Numbered from the stretch's first letter, positions 14,523-22,838 are shown. The stretch: 23,103 nt of DNA from Phascolarctobacterium sp. (GCA_004558595.1 SFCN01000029.1:1-23103), one strand, 5' to 3'. Notes: generated from the letters alone by a model not told the origin. Numbers and translations are program-made.

Positions 14523-14549
14523 AATTTTAGAAAATAGGAGGCGTAGTAA

Positions 14550-15608
14550 GTGAACGCAGATTTTATCTCAGCCATTCAAGAATTGGGAAAGGAGAAGGGT
14601 ATTGAGCCCGAGCTTCTGTACCAGGCTGTTGAGGACGCTTTGGTTGCTGCTTATAAGAAGAATTCCAACACTAACCAAAATGTTAGGGTGGATATGAATA
14701 AGGAAACCGGTGAAATTCATGTATATGCTCAACGCACTGTTGTTGAGTCTGACCCCATTGATGAAACTGAAATGAGCCTTGAGGATGCTCAGGCTATTGA
14801 TGCTCGTTATGTAGTGGGCGATATTGTGGAGACCGAGGTTACCCCGAAAAACTTTGGTCGTATCGCTGCTCAGAATGCTAAGCAGGTCGTTGTACAACGT
14901 ATTCGTGAGGCTGAAAGAGGACAGGTCTATGAGCGCTTCCAAAGCCGTGCTCAGGACATTGTAACCGGCATTATCGAGCGTCAGGAAAACAAGAATGTTT
15001 ACATTGACTTGGGTAAGGTTGAGGCTATTTTGACTCCCAACGAGCAAATTCCCGGTGAGATTTATCAATATCATGACCGCATGAAGACCTTTATTGTTGA
15101 GGTTAAGCGTTCCACAAAGGGACCCCAAATCGTGGTTTCCCGCACCCATCCGGGCCTTTTAAAGCGTTTGTTCGAGCTGGAGGTGCCCGAGATTCATGAT
15201 GGTATTGTAGAGATTAAGTCCGTGGCTCGTGAGCCCGGTATGCGCTCTAAGATTAGTGTTTACACCGCTGATGAGAATGTTGATCCGGTAGGCGCCTGCG
15301 TAGGCCATAAGGGCATGCGTGTACAGACCATCGTCAACGAGCTCCGTGGTGAAAAGATTGATATTGTAAAATACAGCGAGGACCCGGCTCAATATGTGGC
15401 TAATGCTCTGAGCCCGGCTAAGGTTGTCAGCACTAATGTCAACGAAGCGGAAAAGATTTGCCGCGTGGTAGTTCCCGACTACCAGCTGTCCTTGGCCATC
15501 GGCAAGGAAGGTCAAAACGCTCGCTTGGCTGCTAAGCTGACCGGCTGGAAGATTGATATTAAGAGCGAAAGCCAAGCTAAGGAAGAAGAAGCTGTAGAAG
15601 CAGAATAA
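14550..15608 (+). CDS. nusA: Transcription termination/antitermination factor NusA
   Basis: NusA binds RNA polymerase and nascent RNA, promoting pausing, termination or antitermination. The 352-residue protein has the N-terminal polymerase-binding domain (about 1-125), an S1 domain (about 133-200, VTGIIERQENKNVYIDLGKVEAIL), KH1 around GACVGHKGMRVQTIVNELRGEKID and KH2 around LAIGKEGQNARLAAKLTGWKIDI. It lacks the acidic C-terminal repeats of E. coli NusA, as is normal in Bacillota. The GTG start has AGGAGG (14536-14541), 8 nt away. NusA may control its own operon through the leader hairpin. Confidence 0.97.
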   Translation: MNADFISAIQELGKEKGIEPELLYQAVEDALVAAYKKNSNTNQNVRVDMNKETGEIHVYAQRTVVESDPIDETEMSLEDAQAIDARYVVGDIVETEVTPKNFGRIAAQNAKQVVVQRIREAERGQVYERFQSRAQDIVTGIIERQENKNVYIDLGKVEAILTPNEQIPGEIYQYHDRMKTFIVEVKRSTKGPQIVVSRTHPGLLKRLFELEVPEIHDGIVEIKSVAREPGMRSKISVYTADENVDPVGACVGHKGMRVQTIVNELRGEKIDIVKYSEDPAQYVANALSPAKVVSTNVNEAEKICRVVVPDYQLSLAIGKEGQNARLAAKLTGWKIDIKSESQAKEEEAVEAE

Positions 15609-15612
15609 GAGC

Positions 15613-15888
15613 ATGATGAAGGTTAAGAAGATTCCGCAGCGCAAATGTGTGGGCTGCAATGAGATGAAGGATAAAAAGGCTTTGCTGCGCATTGTGCGTT
15701 CTCCCGAAGGTGAAATCAGTTTGGATTTAACCGGCAAGAAGAATGGTCGAGGCGCTTATGTGTGCCCCAATAAGGAGTGCATTATGAAGGCCGTGAAAGA
15801 AAAACGTCTGGAGCGTGCCTTGGAAAAGCCTATTAGTGATGCTGTAACGAAGCAATTGCTGGAGGATTTGGAGCATGGCCAACAATAA
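15613..15888 (+). CDS. rnpM: RNase P modulator RnpM (YlxR)
   Basis: A 91-residue YlxR-family protein. It has RKCVGCNEMKDKKALLRIVR near the N-terminus and the GRGAYVCPNKEC motif, with four cysteines arranged as two CxxC-like or CxxxxC pairs. In Bacillus the homologue binds RNase P RNA and dampens its activity. It starts 4 nt after nusA with almost no Shine-Dalgarno, so translation is probably coupled; ATG 15616 is an equal alternative. It overlaps ylxQ by 14 nt. Confidence 0.93.
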   Translation: MMKVKKIPQRKCVGCNEMKDKKALLRIVRSPEGEISLDLTGKKNGRGAYVCPNKECIMKAVKEKRLERALEKPISDAVTKQLLEDLEHGQQ

Positions 15889-16171
15889 ACAAGCCTTTGC
15901 GCTTGGTTTGGCCCAAAAAGCAGGGAAAATTGTTTCCGGTGATTTCGCAGTGCGGGGAGCGCTGAAATCCGGAACAGTGAAGCTGTTGGTAGTGGCCATG
16001 GACACTGCGCCCAACTCCAAGAAGGAGCTTTGCTATTTAGCCGCACAGGCTCAGGTGCCGGTGCTGGAGCTGTTGACTCGCTGGGAGCTAGGAAGCGCCA
16101 TAGGTAAGGGTCAAAGAGCTGCAGTCGCCATCACCGATAGCAACTTCGCCAGCATGCTGCAGGGAAAATAA
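15875..16171 (+). CDS. ylxQ: YlxQ, L7Ae/L30e/S12e-family RNA-binding protein
   Basis: A 98-residue L7Ae-fold protein: LGLAQKAGKIVSGDFAVRGALKSGTVKLLVVAMDTAPNSKKEL is the family pattern, with kink-turn RNA binding expected. Its exact role in Bacillota is not settled. GGAGGA (15861-15866) inside rnpM gives a good ribosome site 8 nt before the ATG. It sits in the conserved nusA-rnpM-ylxQ-infB order. Confidence 0.93.
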   Translation: MANNKQAFALGLAQKAGKIVSGDFAVRGALKSGTVKLLVVAMDTAPNSKKELCYLAAQAQVPVLELLTRWELGSAIGKGQRAAVAITDSNFASMLQGK

Positions 16172-16202
16172 ATCCCCTTGTATCTAGTCTGGAGGTGGAT
16201 GC

Positions 16203-18800
16203 ATGAGTAATAAAAGAATCTATGAGGTGGCTGCCGATTATGGCAAGCCCGTTAATGAAGTACTGGATTTGTTGAAAAAGAATAATCTAGATAAAAAGAA
16301 TTTTAGTGGCGCTGATGAACAGGTTATGGCTGTCATCCGCAAAGCATATGATAAAAAGCCTGAGCCGCCTAAGGCCGCTCCCAAGCCGGAGAAAAAGCAG
16401 GAGCAGCCTCGTCAAGGGCAGGCCGTGAAGAAGGAACAGCCTAAACAACAAAATAATAATAAAAATGGGCAGAGGAATATGCAGCAAAATAATCAAAATC
16501 AACGCAACAATGGCCAACAGGGCCGTCCGGAAAACCGTCAGGGCAATAATCAAGGTCAACAAGGGAATCGTGACAACCGCGGCCAAGGCCAAAACCGTGG
16601 CCAAGGCCAACAGGGTAATCGCGACAATCGCGGCCAAGGCCAAAACCGTCAGGGTAATAATGGTCAACAGGGTAATCGCGATAACCGTCAAGGCAACCGC
16701 AATGACAACAAGCGTCAGGGTGGTATTTTCGTAGGACCGAAGGGGCAACAGCCCGGTCAAGCAGTGCATGGCGAGAGCCGCAGCATGAATGCTGCTCGTC
16801 CTGCTGGTCGCAGCGAGAATCGTGGCGAAGGCCGTAGCGAGCGTATGGAGCGTAGCGAGGCTAGAGTGGAGATTCCTCGTGGCAAAGAAAGCCGTAACGC
16901 CGGCAGGAATCGGAAGGAAAAGCCTCAGATTAAGGGCTCCTATGCTACTAAGGAAAGCCGTCCTAACCGCAGCGCCGGCCATCAAATGCCTGTAAACCGC
17001 AACCGTAAGCCTACTAATGCGCCGAAGGCTGCTGCTGCGCCGGTTGAGGTTGTTCGTCCCACATCTGTAGAGATTGGCGAATCCATCAATGTGCAAGAGT
17101 TTGCTAAGCTTATTAAGCGCGAGGTAAATGAGGTTATTAAGGCTCTCTTTATGCTGGGCATGATGGTAACCATTAACCAAGATATTGATTTTGACACAGC
17201 ACAGCTCATTGGCGACCACTTCGGTGTGGAAGTAGGCCAAAAGGCTCCGGAAGAGGATCCTACAGAGATTCCCGAGGTGGATGACCCTGAAGAAAAGCGT
17301 TTGCCTCGTCCGCCTGTAATTACTGTTATGGGTCACGTTGACCATGGTAAGACATCTCTGTTGGATGCTATTCGTAAAACTAATGTTACTGCCCGTGAGG
17401 CTGGTGGTATTACCCAGCATATCGGTGCTTATAAAGTTAATTACCAAGGCAAGCAAATTGTTTTCCTGGATACCCCGGGCCATGAAGCCTTCACCGCTAT
17501 GCGCGCCCGTGGCGCTCAGGTAACCGACGTGGCAATTCTTGTTGTCGCTGCGGATGATGGTGTAATGCCTCAGACCATCGAGGCTATTAACCATGCTAAG
17601 GCTGCCAAGGTACCTATTATCGTAGCTATTAATAAGATGGACCGCGCTGGCGCTAATCCGGATCATGTTAAGCAGCAGTTGGCTGAGCACGGCCTGATTC
17701 CTGAGGATTGGGGCGGCGATACCATTATGGTTCCCGTATCTGCTCACCAAAAGACCGGTATTACCGACCTTTTGGAAATGATTCTTTTGGTTGCAGAGAT
17801 GCAAGAGCTGAAGGCCAACCCCAATCTGCCCGCTCACGGCACTATTATCGAAGCTCAGCTGGACAAGGGCCGTGGTCCCGTAGCTACCGTTTTGGTTCAA
17901 CGTGGTACCCTGCATATCGGCGATACCATTATCGCAGGCACCAGCTTTGGTAAGGTTCGCGCTATGGTCAACGACCGTGGCGAAAAAGTAAAGAAGGCTC
18001 TGCCTTCCACTCCTGTAGAGGTTTTGGGCCTCAATGATGTGCCCCAAGCCGGCGATATTCTTGACAGCACAGAAGAAAAAATCGCTCGTAGCGTTGCTGA
18101 AAAACGTATCGCTAAAAAGAAGGAAGAAGAGATTAAGCTCAATGCCAAGGTATCCTTGGATGACCTGTTCCAGCGCATTCAAGAGGGCGAGCTAAAGGAA
18201 TTGAACATTGTTGTTAAAGCAGACGTTCAAGGCACCATCGAAGCTCTGAAAGCTTCTCTGGAGAAGATTAAGAACGATGAAGTAAAGGTAGTTGTAGTTC
18301 ATGCCGGTGTTGGTGCTATTACCGAGTCCGACATTATGCTGGCTTCCGCTGCTAATGCTCTCATCATCGGCTTCAACGTTCGTCCTGACGCTAATGCTCG
18401 CAAGGCCGCTGAGGTAGAGAAGGTTGACGTACGTACCTACCGCGTAATTTATGACGCTCTGAACGACGTAGAGGCTGCTATCAAGGGTATGCTGGCTCCT
18501 AAGTTCAAAGAGGTTGTACAAGGCCGCGTAGAGGTTCGTCAATTGATTACTATTTCCAAGCTCCTTATCGCTGGCTGCTATGTGCTTGAAGGCAAGGTTA
18601 CCAACAGCTCCAAGGTACGTATTATCCGCGATGGCATTGTGCTGCACGATGATGTTATCGACTCCCTGCGTCGCTTCAAGGATGACGTTAAAGAGGTTGC
18701 CCAAGGCTATGAATGTGGTATTACCTTAGAGAAGTACCGCGACCTGAAGGAAGGCGACGTCTTTGAAGTTTACGACATGGAAGAGGTAGCTGTAGAGTAA
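16203..18800 (+). CDS. infB: Translation initiation factor IF-2
   Basis: IF-2 is the GTPase that brings fMet-tRNA to the 30S subunit and promotes subunit joining. The 865-residue protein has an IF2_N domain (about 1-50), a long low-complexity Gln/Asn/Gly/Arg-rich linker (about 60-270), a second IF2_N domain (about 288-345), then the GTPase domain with G377HVDHGKT, D423TPGH and N477KMD. Domains II, III and the C-terminal tRNA-binding domain follow (ending YDMEEVAVE). The start has GGAGGTGG at 16191-16198. The linker contains imperfect tandem repeats around QQGNRDNRGQGQNR, and its composition is unlike the rest of the protein. Codon bias rises strongly in the C-terminal half. Confidence 0.97.
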   Translation: MSNKRIYEVAADYGKPVNEVLDLLKKNNLDKKNFSGADEQVMAVIRKAYDKKPEPPKAAPKPEKKQEQPRQGQAVKKEQPKQQNNNKNGQRNMQQNNQNQRNNGQQGRPENRQGNNQGQQGNRDNRGQGQNRGQGQQGNRDNRGQGQNRQGNNGQQGNRDNRQGNRNDNKRQGGIFVGPKGQQPGQAVHGESRSMNAARPAGRSENRGEGRSERMERSEARVEIPRGKESRNAGRNRKEKPQIKGSYATKESRPNRSAGHQMPVNRNRKPTNAPKAAAAPVEVVRPTSVEIGESINVQEFAKLIKREVNEVIKALFMLGMMVTINQDIDFDTAQLIGDHFGVEVGQKAPEEDPTEIPEVDDPEEKRLPRPPVITVMGHVDHGKTSLLDAIRKTNVTAREAGGITQHIGAYKVNYQGKQIVFLDTPGHEAFTAMRARGAQVTDVAILVVAADDGVMPQTIEAINHAKAAKVPIIVAINKMDRAGANPDHVKQQLAEHGLIPEDWGGDTIMVPVSAHQKTGITDLLEMILLVAEMQELKANPNLPAHGTIIEAQLDKGRGPVATVLVQRGTLHIGDTIIAGTSFGKVRAMVNDRGEKVKKALPSTPVEVLGLNDVPQAGDILDSTEEKIARSVAEKRIAKKKEEEIKLNAKVSLDDLFQRIQEGELKELNIVVKADVQGTIEALKASLEKIKNDEVKVVVVHAGVGAITESDIMLASAANALIIGFNVRPDANARKAAEVEKVDVRTYRVIYDALNDVEAAIKGMLAPKFKEVVQGRVEVRQLITISKLLIAGCYVLEGKVTNSSKVRIIRDGIVLHDDVIDSLRRFKDDVKEVAQGYECGITLEKYRDLKEGDVFEVYDMEEVAVE
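16557..16720 (+). repeat. Imperfect tandem repeats in the infB linker
   Basis: The unit CAACAGGGTAATCGCGACAA and its variants begins at 16557, 16608 and 16665 (steps of 51 and 57 nt), always in frame. Each copy encodes QQGNRDNR followed by GQGQNR or a variant. It has no spacer/repeat pattern of a CRISPR. Confidence 0.8.
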
Positions 18801-18815
18801 GCTTAGGAGAAATAT

Positions 18816-19211
18816 ATGGCACGATTAAGAGTTGAAAAGGTTCAGGAAGCTATCCAACACGAAATCAGCAATATGCTGCTGCACGACGTGAAGGATCCTC
18901 GCATTCAGTTTGTAACTGTAACCGGGGTGGAGCTTACGGACGATATGAGCTATGCTAAGGTTTTTATTAGCATGTATGGCCCTGAAGAAAAGCAGGAGGA
19001 AACCTGGAAGGCCTTGAATAAGGCCTTAGGCTTCATGCGCACGGAGATCGCCAAGCGTATCCGTTTACGCTTTGCGCCTACGCTAATTCTGCAAAAGGAT
19101 AGATCCATGGAATACAGCGCTCATATCCAAAGTATTCTGGATAAAATAAATAAAGAGGAAAAGACCTTGGCCGATGTGGATGCCGAGGCAGAGGCTGGTA
19201 AGCATGAGTAA
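18816..19211 (+). CDS. rbfA: 30S ribosome-binding factor A
   Basis: RbfA helps mature the 5' end of 16S rRNA during 30S assembly. The 131-residue protein begins RLRVEKVQEAIQHEISNMLLHDVKDPRI and has FVTVTGVELTDDMSYAKVFIS and KRIRLRFAPTLILQKDRSMEYSAHI, all typical. AGGAGA (18805-18810) precedes the ATG. The 3' end overlaps nrnA by 8 nt. Confidence 0.96.
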   Translation: MARLRVEKVQEAIQHEISNMLLHDVKDPRIQFVTVTGVELTDDMSYAKVFISMYGPEEKQEETWKALNKALGFMRTEIAKRIRLRFAPTLILQKDRSMEYSAHIQSILDKINKEEKTLADVDAEAEAGKHE

Positions 19212-20154
19212 GGAGCTGTCTTTACAGGAAACAGGCAGCCTGCTTATGGCAGCTCAAAAAATTGTTCTTTGTACCCATGTGAGCCCGGATGGTGATACTC
19301 TAGGCTCTAGCCTGGGCTTGGCTAAATTTTTGCTGCAGCGTGGCAAAGAGGTAATCGTCTTTTGCGATGATTTATTGAACAAAAGCTTTAGCTTTATCCC
19401 AGGGCTCGAGCTGGTGCAGCGTCCCGAAGCTGGTACTGTCGTGGAGGCTGATCTTTTAGTGGTAATGGATGCAAGCTCCTTTGATCGCATTGGTATCGTA
19501 GGTGAGGTTGTTAAATATCAGCAGCTGCTGAATATTGACCATCATATCTCTAACACACGTTTCGCTGACTATCTCTATTTAAATGCTAAGGCAGCGGCGA
19601 CGGGCGAGATTATGTGTGAGCTGTTCCAAGCTATGGAATGGCCTATCACCAAGGAAATGGCTGAATGCTTCTACATTGCTATATCTACTGACTGTGGCTC
19701 CTTCCGCTATGGCAATACTACGCCTAAAACCATGCGGGCGGGCGCGTGGCTTTTGGAGCAGGGCGTGCAGCCTAACGAAATCAGCGACAAGCTGGAGATG
19801 AAGTCCCGTCTGACCATGGAAATGCTGGCTAAGGTGCTGCCCTCCTTGACCTTTGAGGCGGAGGGAAAGATAGCCTATTTGACCATTACTAACGATATTT
19901 ATAACAAGGAAGCGAATACGGACAGCTTTGTTAACTACCCTCGTTATATTGAGGGTGTTGAGATTGCCATTATGTTCAAGGCCGTGGAAAAAAAGGTAAC
20001 TCGCGTCAGCATGCGTTCAAGTAATGTGGATGTGGCGCAGGTGGCTTTGAGCTTTGGCGGTGGCGGTCATATTAGGGCCGCAGGCTGCACCATTTATGCA
20101 CCTGTGGAGGAAGCGCGAGAGCAGCTATTAGCTGAGCTGCGCAAGCTTGTGTAA
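19204..20154 (+). CDS. nrnA: Bifunctional oligoribonuclease / pAp phosphatase NrnA (DHH family)
   Basis: NrnA degrades nanoRNA and dephosphorylates pAp. The 316-residue protein has the metal-binding THVSPDGDTLGSSL, an LLVVMDASSFDR motif, the DHH triad at D112-H113-H114 (NIDHHISNT), STDCGSFRYGNTT, and the DHHA1 substrate motif FGGGGHIRAAGC with GGGGH at 285-289. I chose ATG 19204 over an upstream GTG at 19174: a GAGG at 19191-19194 lies 9 nt before it and the N-terminus has normal length. The gene overlaps rbfA and ends in TAATG with truB. Confidence 0.95.
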   Translation: MSKELSLQETGSLLMAAQKIVLCTHVSPDGDTLGSSLGLAKFLLQRGKEVIVFCDDLLNKSFSFIPGLELVQRPEAGTVVEADLLVVMDASSFDRIGIVGEVVKYQQLLNIDHHISNTRFADYLYLNAKAAATGEIMCELFQAMEWPITKEMAECFYIAISTDCGSFRYGNTTPKTMRAGAWLLEQGVQPNEISDKLEMKSRLTMEMLAKVLPSLTFEAEGKIAYLTITNDIYNKEANTDSFVNYPRYIEGVEIAIMFKAVEKKVTRVSMRSSNVDVAQVALSFGGGGHIRAAGCTIYAPVEEAREQLLAELRKLV

Positions 20155-21035
20155 TGGATGGTATTTTTAATGTTTTAAAACCACCTGGCATGACTAGCCA
20201 TGATGTAATTGGCTTTTTACGCCGGGTCTTGAATACGAAAAAAATCGGGCATGGAGGCACGCTGGACCCGGATGCGGCCGGCGTGCTCCCTGTTTTTGCC
20301 GGTAGCGCTACTAGGCTTTTATCCTACGCCATGGAGGGCCGTAAGCAGTATATTGCGGAATTCACTCTAGGAGAGAAGCGGGATACCGGGGATGACAGTG
20401 GCGCTGTGGTGAAGACCATGCCGGTACCAGCGTTTACGGATACTAAGCTACAGGATGTCTTGCACAGCTTTTTGGGCAAACAGATGCAGCTTCCACCTAT
20501 GTACAGCGCTGTGAAAATCAATGGGCAAAAGCTCTATCAGCTAGCTCGTAAGGGCGTGGAGATAGAGCGCGAGGCTAGGCCTATTGAGATTTATAGGCTG
20601 GAGCTTTTGGATTTTCAGCCAGCAAAGGCTAAGTTTACTGTGGCAGTAGAGTGCAGTAAAGGCACCTATATCCGCGTTCTAGGCGAGGATATCGCTATTG
20701 CTCTAGGAACCTGCGGCACTATGAGCTTTCTCTTGCGCACACAAGTGGGGAGCTACTTGCTCAATGAAGCGCATAGCCTTCAGGAGATTGCAGAAAACCC
20801 TGAGATATGCTGCGCTCAGCCTATTACTGCTGTAGATCACTTACCAAAGCTTATCTTAACTGCTAACCAAGCTAGTAGAATCACTAACGGGGTGAAGACT
20901 ACTGTAAATGGTACGGCTGATGGACAATATGCTTTGCTGGGACCCGCTAACGAGTTCTTAGGAATTGGTAAATGCATAGATGCCAAGGTTCAGGCAGAAA
21001 AGATATTCCAGCGCTTTCAAATAAAAATAGATTAG
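20154..21035 (+). CDS. truB: tRNA pseudouridine(55) synthase
   Basis: TruB makes pseudouridine 55 in the tRNA T loop. The 293-residue protein begins MDGIFNVLKPPGMTSHDV, has the catalytic motif GHGGTLDPDAAGVLP with Asp38, then RKQYIAEFTLGEKRDTGD, PPMYSAVKINGQKLYQLARKG and CSKGTYIRVLGEDIA. The C-terminal part (about 225-293) is the PUA-like region. The ATG overlaps the nrnA stop by one base. Confidence 0.97.
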   Translation: MDGIFNVLKPPGMTSHDVIGFLRRVLNTKKIGHGGTLDPDAAGVLPVFAGSATRLLSYAMEGRKQYIAEFTLGEKRDTGDDSGAVVKTMPVPAFTDTKLQDVLHSFLGKQMQLPPMYSAVKINGQKLYQLARKGVEIEREARPIEIYRLELLDFQPAKAKFTVAVECSKGTYIRVLGEDIAIALGTCGTMSFLLRTQVGSYLLNEAHSLQEIAENPEICCAQPITAVDHLPKLILTANQASRITNGVKTTVNGTADGQYALLGPANEFLGIGKCIDAKVQAEKIFQRFQIKID

Positions 21036-21066
21036 AGGCTCCTTTTTAAAGGTAGCTGCCTTGAGT

Positions 21067-21085
21067 CAATTTGCGTAGCAAATTG
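21067..21085. repeat. Perfect inverted repeat between truB and ribF
   Basis: CAATTTGC-GTA-GCAAATTG is an 8-bp perfect stem with a 3-nt loop, 39 nt before the ribF ATG. It has no T-tract. Flanking AGT/ACT could extend the stem across a bulge. Confidence 0.6.
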
Positions 21086-21124
21086 CAGACTGAGAAATTT
21101 ATACTATTTTGGTACACAATTGTT

Positions 21125-22069
21125 ATGGATGTTATTACTTCAATAGAACAATTGCATAAGTTTGCTAGACCCTGCGTGGTTGCGCTGGGTACCTTCGATG
21201 GACTACACCGCGGGCATATGGATGTAATCCGTACCGCCTGGGAAGAAGCTCGCAGGACTGACGCATTGCTAGCGGTGTTCACATTTAGCAACCATCCCTT
21301 TGCTTGCTTCAGGCCCGATAAAGTGCCACCGGCACTGATTACAGCGCCGCAAAAGCACCAATTATTGCAGGACTTGGGGGTGGATGTGCTCGTCGACATT
21401 CCCTTTGACTTTAGCGTGGCTAGGCTTACTCCAGATGACTTTCTAGAGAAGCTTGCCCGCTTGTGCTATAGCTGTCTCGTGGTCGGCAATAATTTTACCT
21501 ATGGCCTGCGTGGCGCTGGTACGGTGGAAACCCTGGCAGCTAGCGCCCAGCGCCTTGGCTTTAAGCTTCTGGTGCGAAGGCTTGTCAGCGATGGAGAAAC
21601 TGTTATCAGCAGCACCGCCATACGTCGCCTTATCGCTGAAGGCGACGTGGCGGAGGCTGCGACTATGCTAGGGCGTAGCTATAGCCTGACCGGCATCGTT
21701 GCTCACGGCAACGAGAGGGGAAGGCTGCTAGGCTTTCCTACGGCCAATGTGGAGCTTGCTGGTTCCCAGCAAGCGATTCCACAAGGAGGCGTGTACGCGG
21801 TACAGGTGGAGGTTAAGGGCCGGCGCTTTGGCGGTATGGCCAATATCGGCTATAACCCGACCTTTGGTGACGTGGCAAAGCCACGTCTAGAAACCCATAT
21901 CTTCGGCTTTGCCCAAGATATTTATGGGGAAACGATCACTGTAAACTTTATCGCTCGGGTGAGGGGAGAAGTTAAATTTGCTTCCATAGAGCAATTGCAA
22001 AAGCAATTGCAAAGTGATAAGCAGTGTTGCTTGGAGCTACTAGGGTCCTATACAGACCAAGTTTTCTAA
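21125..22069 (+). CDS. ribF: Bifunctional riboflavin kinase / FAD synthetase
   Basis: RibF converts riboflavin to FMN and then FAD. The 314-residue protein has the nucleotidyltransferase motif VVALGTFDGLHRGH, FTYGLRGAGTVETL and SSTAIRRLIAEGDV in the N-terminal FAD-synthetase domain. The C-terminal riboflavin-kinase domain shows GRLLGFPTANVEL, GGVYAVQV, NIGYNPTFGD and LETHIFGF. I chose ATG 21125 because family members begin close to this point. No clear Shine-Dalgarno precedes it, and an in-frame TTG at 21071 is a weaker alternative, so the start is less certain than for its neighbours. Codon use is ordinary. Confidence 0.94.
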   Translation: MDVITSIEQLHKFARPCVVALGTFDGLHRGHMDVIRTAWEEARRTDALLAVFTFSNHPFACFRPDKVPPALITAPQKHQLLQDLGVDVLVDIPFDFSVARLTPDDFLEKLARLCYSCLVVGNNFTYGLRGAGTVETLAASAQRLGFKLLVRRLVSDGETVISSTAIRRLIAEGDVAEAATMLGRSYSLTGIVAHGNERGRLLGFPTANVELAGSQQAIPQGGVYAVQVEVKGRRFGGMANIGYNPTFGDVAKPRLETHIFGFAQDIYGETITVNFIARVRGEVKFASIEQLQKQLQSDKQCCLELLGSYTDQVF

Positions 22070-22098
22070 GCTTTTGTAAAAATATTTACATTTACATC

Positions 22099-22127
22099 TT
22101 GCTCTTAGAGCATTCCTATGGTATACT
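22099..22127 (+). promoter_or_regulatory. Promoter of rpsO
   Basis: The -10 TATACT (22122-22127) is extended by TGG at 22119-22121. A -35-like TTGCTC (22099-22104) lies 17 bp upstream. The start near 22134 leaves a leader of about 80 nt. Confidence 0.75.
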
Positions 22128-22142
22128 ATTACAGTATGTGAA

Positions 22143-22187
22143 CCAAGGCTTGGTGGTACGCCACTCCAGCGGCTACTATGCCTTTGG
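22143..22187 (+). promoter_or_regulatory. Structured rpsO leader, candidate S15 autoregulatory element
   Basis: CCAAGGC (22143-22149) can pair with GCCTTTGG (22180-22187, one bulged T), enclosing a second hairpin GGTGG-TACG-CCACT (22152-22165). The layout recalls junction-type S15 mRNA sites known in other Bacillota, but the exact fold and a binding motif are not confirmed. Confidence 0.45.
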
Positions 22188-22216
22188 CAATTTGTAAATT
22201 TTAGGAGGAAATCACA

Positions 22217-22483
22217 ATGTTAACTAGCGAAGCTAAAACCGCCGTAATTCTCGACAACGCTCGCCATGAAGGCGATACCGGTTCTCCGGAAGTACAAATC
22301 GCTGTACTGACCGCTCGTATTAAATATTTGACCGAGCACCTGAAGGAGCACAAGAAAGACCATCATTCCCGTCGTGGCCTGCTGAAAATGGTAGGTAAAC
22401 GTCGTGGTCTGCTGAACTACCTGCAAAGCAAGGACATTGAACGCTATCGCGCAATCATTGCTAAGCTGGGTATCCGCAAATAA
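22217..22483 (+). CDS. rpsO: 30S ribosomal protein S15
   Basis: S15 is a primary 16S rRNA-binding protein of the 30S platform. The 88-residue protein has the family core GDTGSPEVQIAVLTARIKYL and HKKDHHSRRGLLKMVGKRRGLLNYL. AGGAGG (22203-22208) lies 8 nt before the ATG. It has its own promoter, a structured leader and a terminator after it, so it can be expressed apart from the long upstream operon. Confidence 0.98.
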   Translation: MLTSEAKTAVILDNARHEGDTGSPEVQIAVLTARIKYLTEHLKEHKKDHHSRRGLLKMVGKRRGLLNYLQSKDIERYRAIIAKLGIRK

Positions 22484-22497
22484 TAAATCGGAAACTA

Positions 22498-22529
22498 AAA
22501 AGGACTATCACCTCGGTGGTAGTCCTTTT
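22498..22529. terminator. Bidirectional terminator between rpsO and the Arc-type gene
   Basis: AGGACTATCAC (22501-22511) pairs with GTGGTAGTCCT (22516-22526; one G-U pair), flanked by AAA and TTT that make it usable on both strands. It lies between convergent genes. Confidence 0.93.
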
Positions 22530-22536
22530 CTATTAC

Positions 22537-22782
22537 TTACTTTTCAATTTTAAAGAGCATGTCCATGGGATTATCAGGTGCAGGCTTTATTTCTGCCTTA
22601 CTTCTGGGCATTTCCTCGTCTGCAAGCTGAATGCGTCCGCATTTGCGCTCATAATCATCTATAACCCATTTTAAAATTTGCTCTATTTCTTTGTTCACAC
22701 TGCGACCATTGCTTTTTGCGATATGCTTCATTTTATTCATCAAAATGGGATGAATGCGTAGCGTAAAGCGTGCTTCTTCCAT
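22537..22782 (-). CDS. Arc-type ribbon-helix-helix DNA-binding protein
   Basis: An 81-residue protein beginning EEARFTLRIHPILMNKMKHIAKSNGRSVNKEIEQILKW. The ARFTLRI stretch is the DNA-contacting beta strand, and the following NKMKHIAKSNGRSVNKEI is helix-turn-helix-like, as in the Arc/MetJ superfamily. The C-terminal 35 residues are polar and unassigned. The minus-strand GGAGGG (22789-22794) is 6 nt before the start. Most such proteins are dimeric repressors, often autoregulated. No toxin gene is next to it, so it does not look like a plain antitoxin. A long inverted repeat overlaps its promoter. Confidence 0.85.
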   Translation of the reverse strand: MEEARFTLRIHPILMNKMKHIAKSNGRSVNKEIEQILKWVIDDYERKCGRIQLADEEMPRSKAEIKPAPDNPMDMLFKIEK

Positions 22783-22809
22783 GGCTATCCCTCCAATTTC
22801 ACTATTACT

Positions 22810-22838
22810 ATTATAGGCAAAAGGGGAAAGTTATGCAA
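22810..22838 (-). promoter_or_regulatory. Promoter of the Arc-type gene
   Basis: Read on the minus strand, the -10 is TATAAT (22815-22810) and the -35 is TTGCAT (22838-22833) with a 17-bp spacer. The start near 22803 is about 20 nt before the ATG. Confidence 0.75.

Noticed and set aside
16557..16720. Possible CRISPR or minisatellite
   Set aside because: The repeats are in frame, imperfect and continuous within infB, with no unique spacers.
16287..18182. Long open frame of 631 codons on the minus strand opposite infB
   Set aside because: It is antisense to the linker and GTPase domain of IF-2; its Leu/Ile/Ala-rich translation is a by-product of the Gln/Asn/Gly-rich sense repeats.
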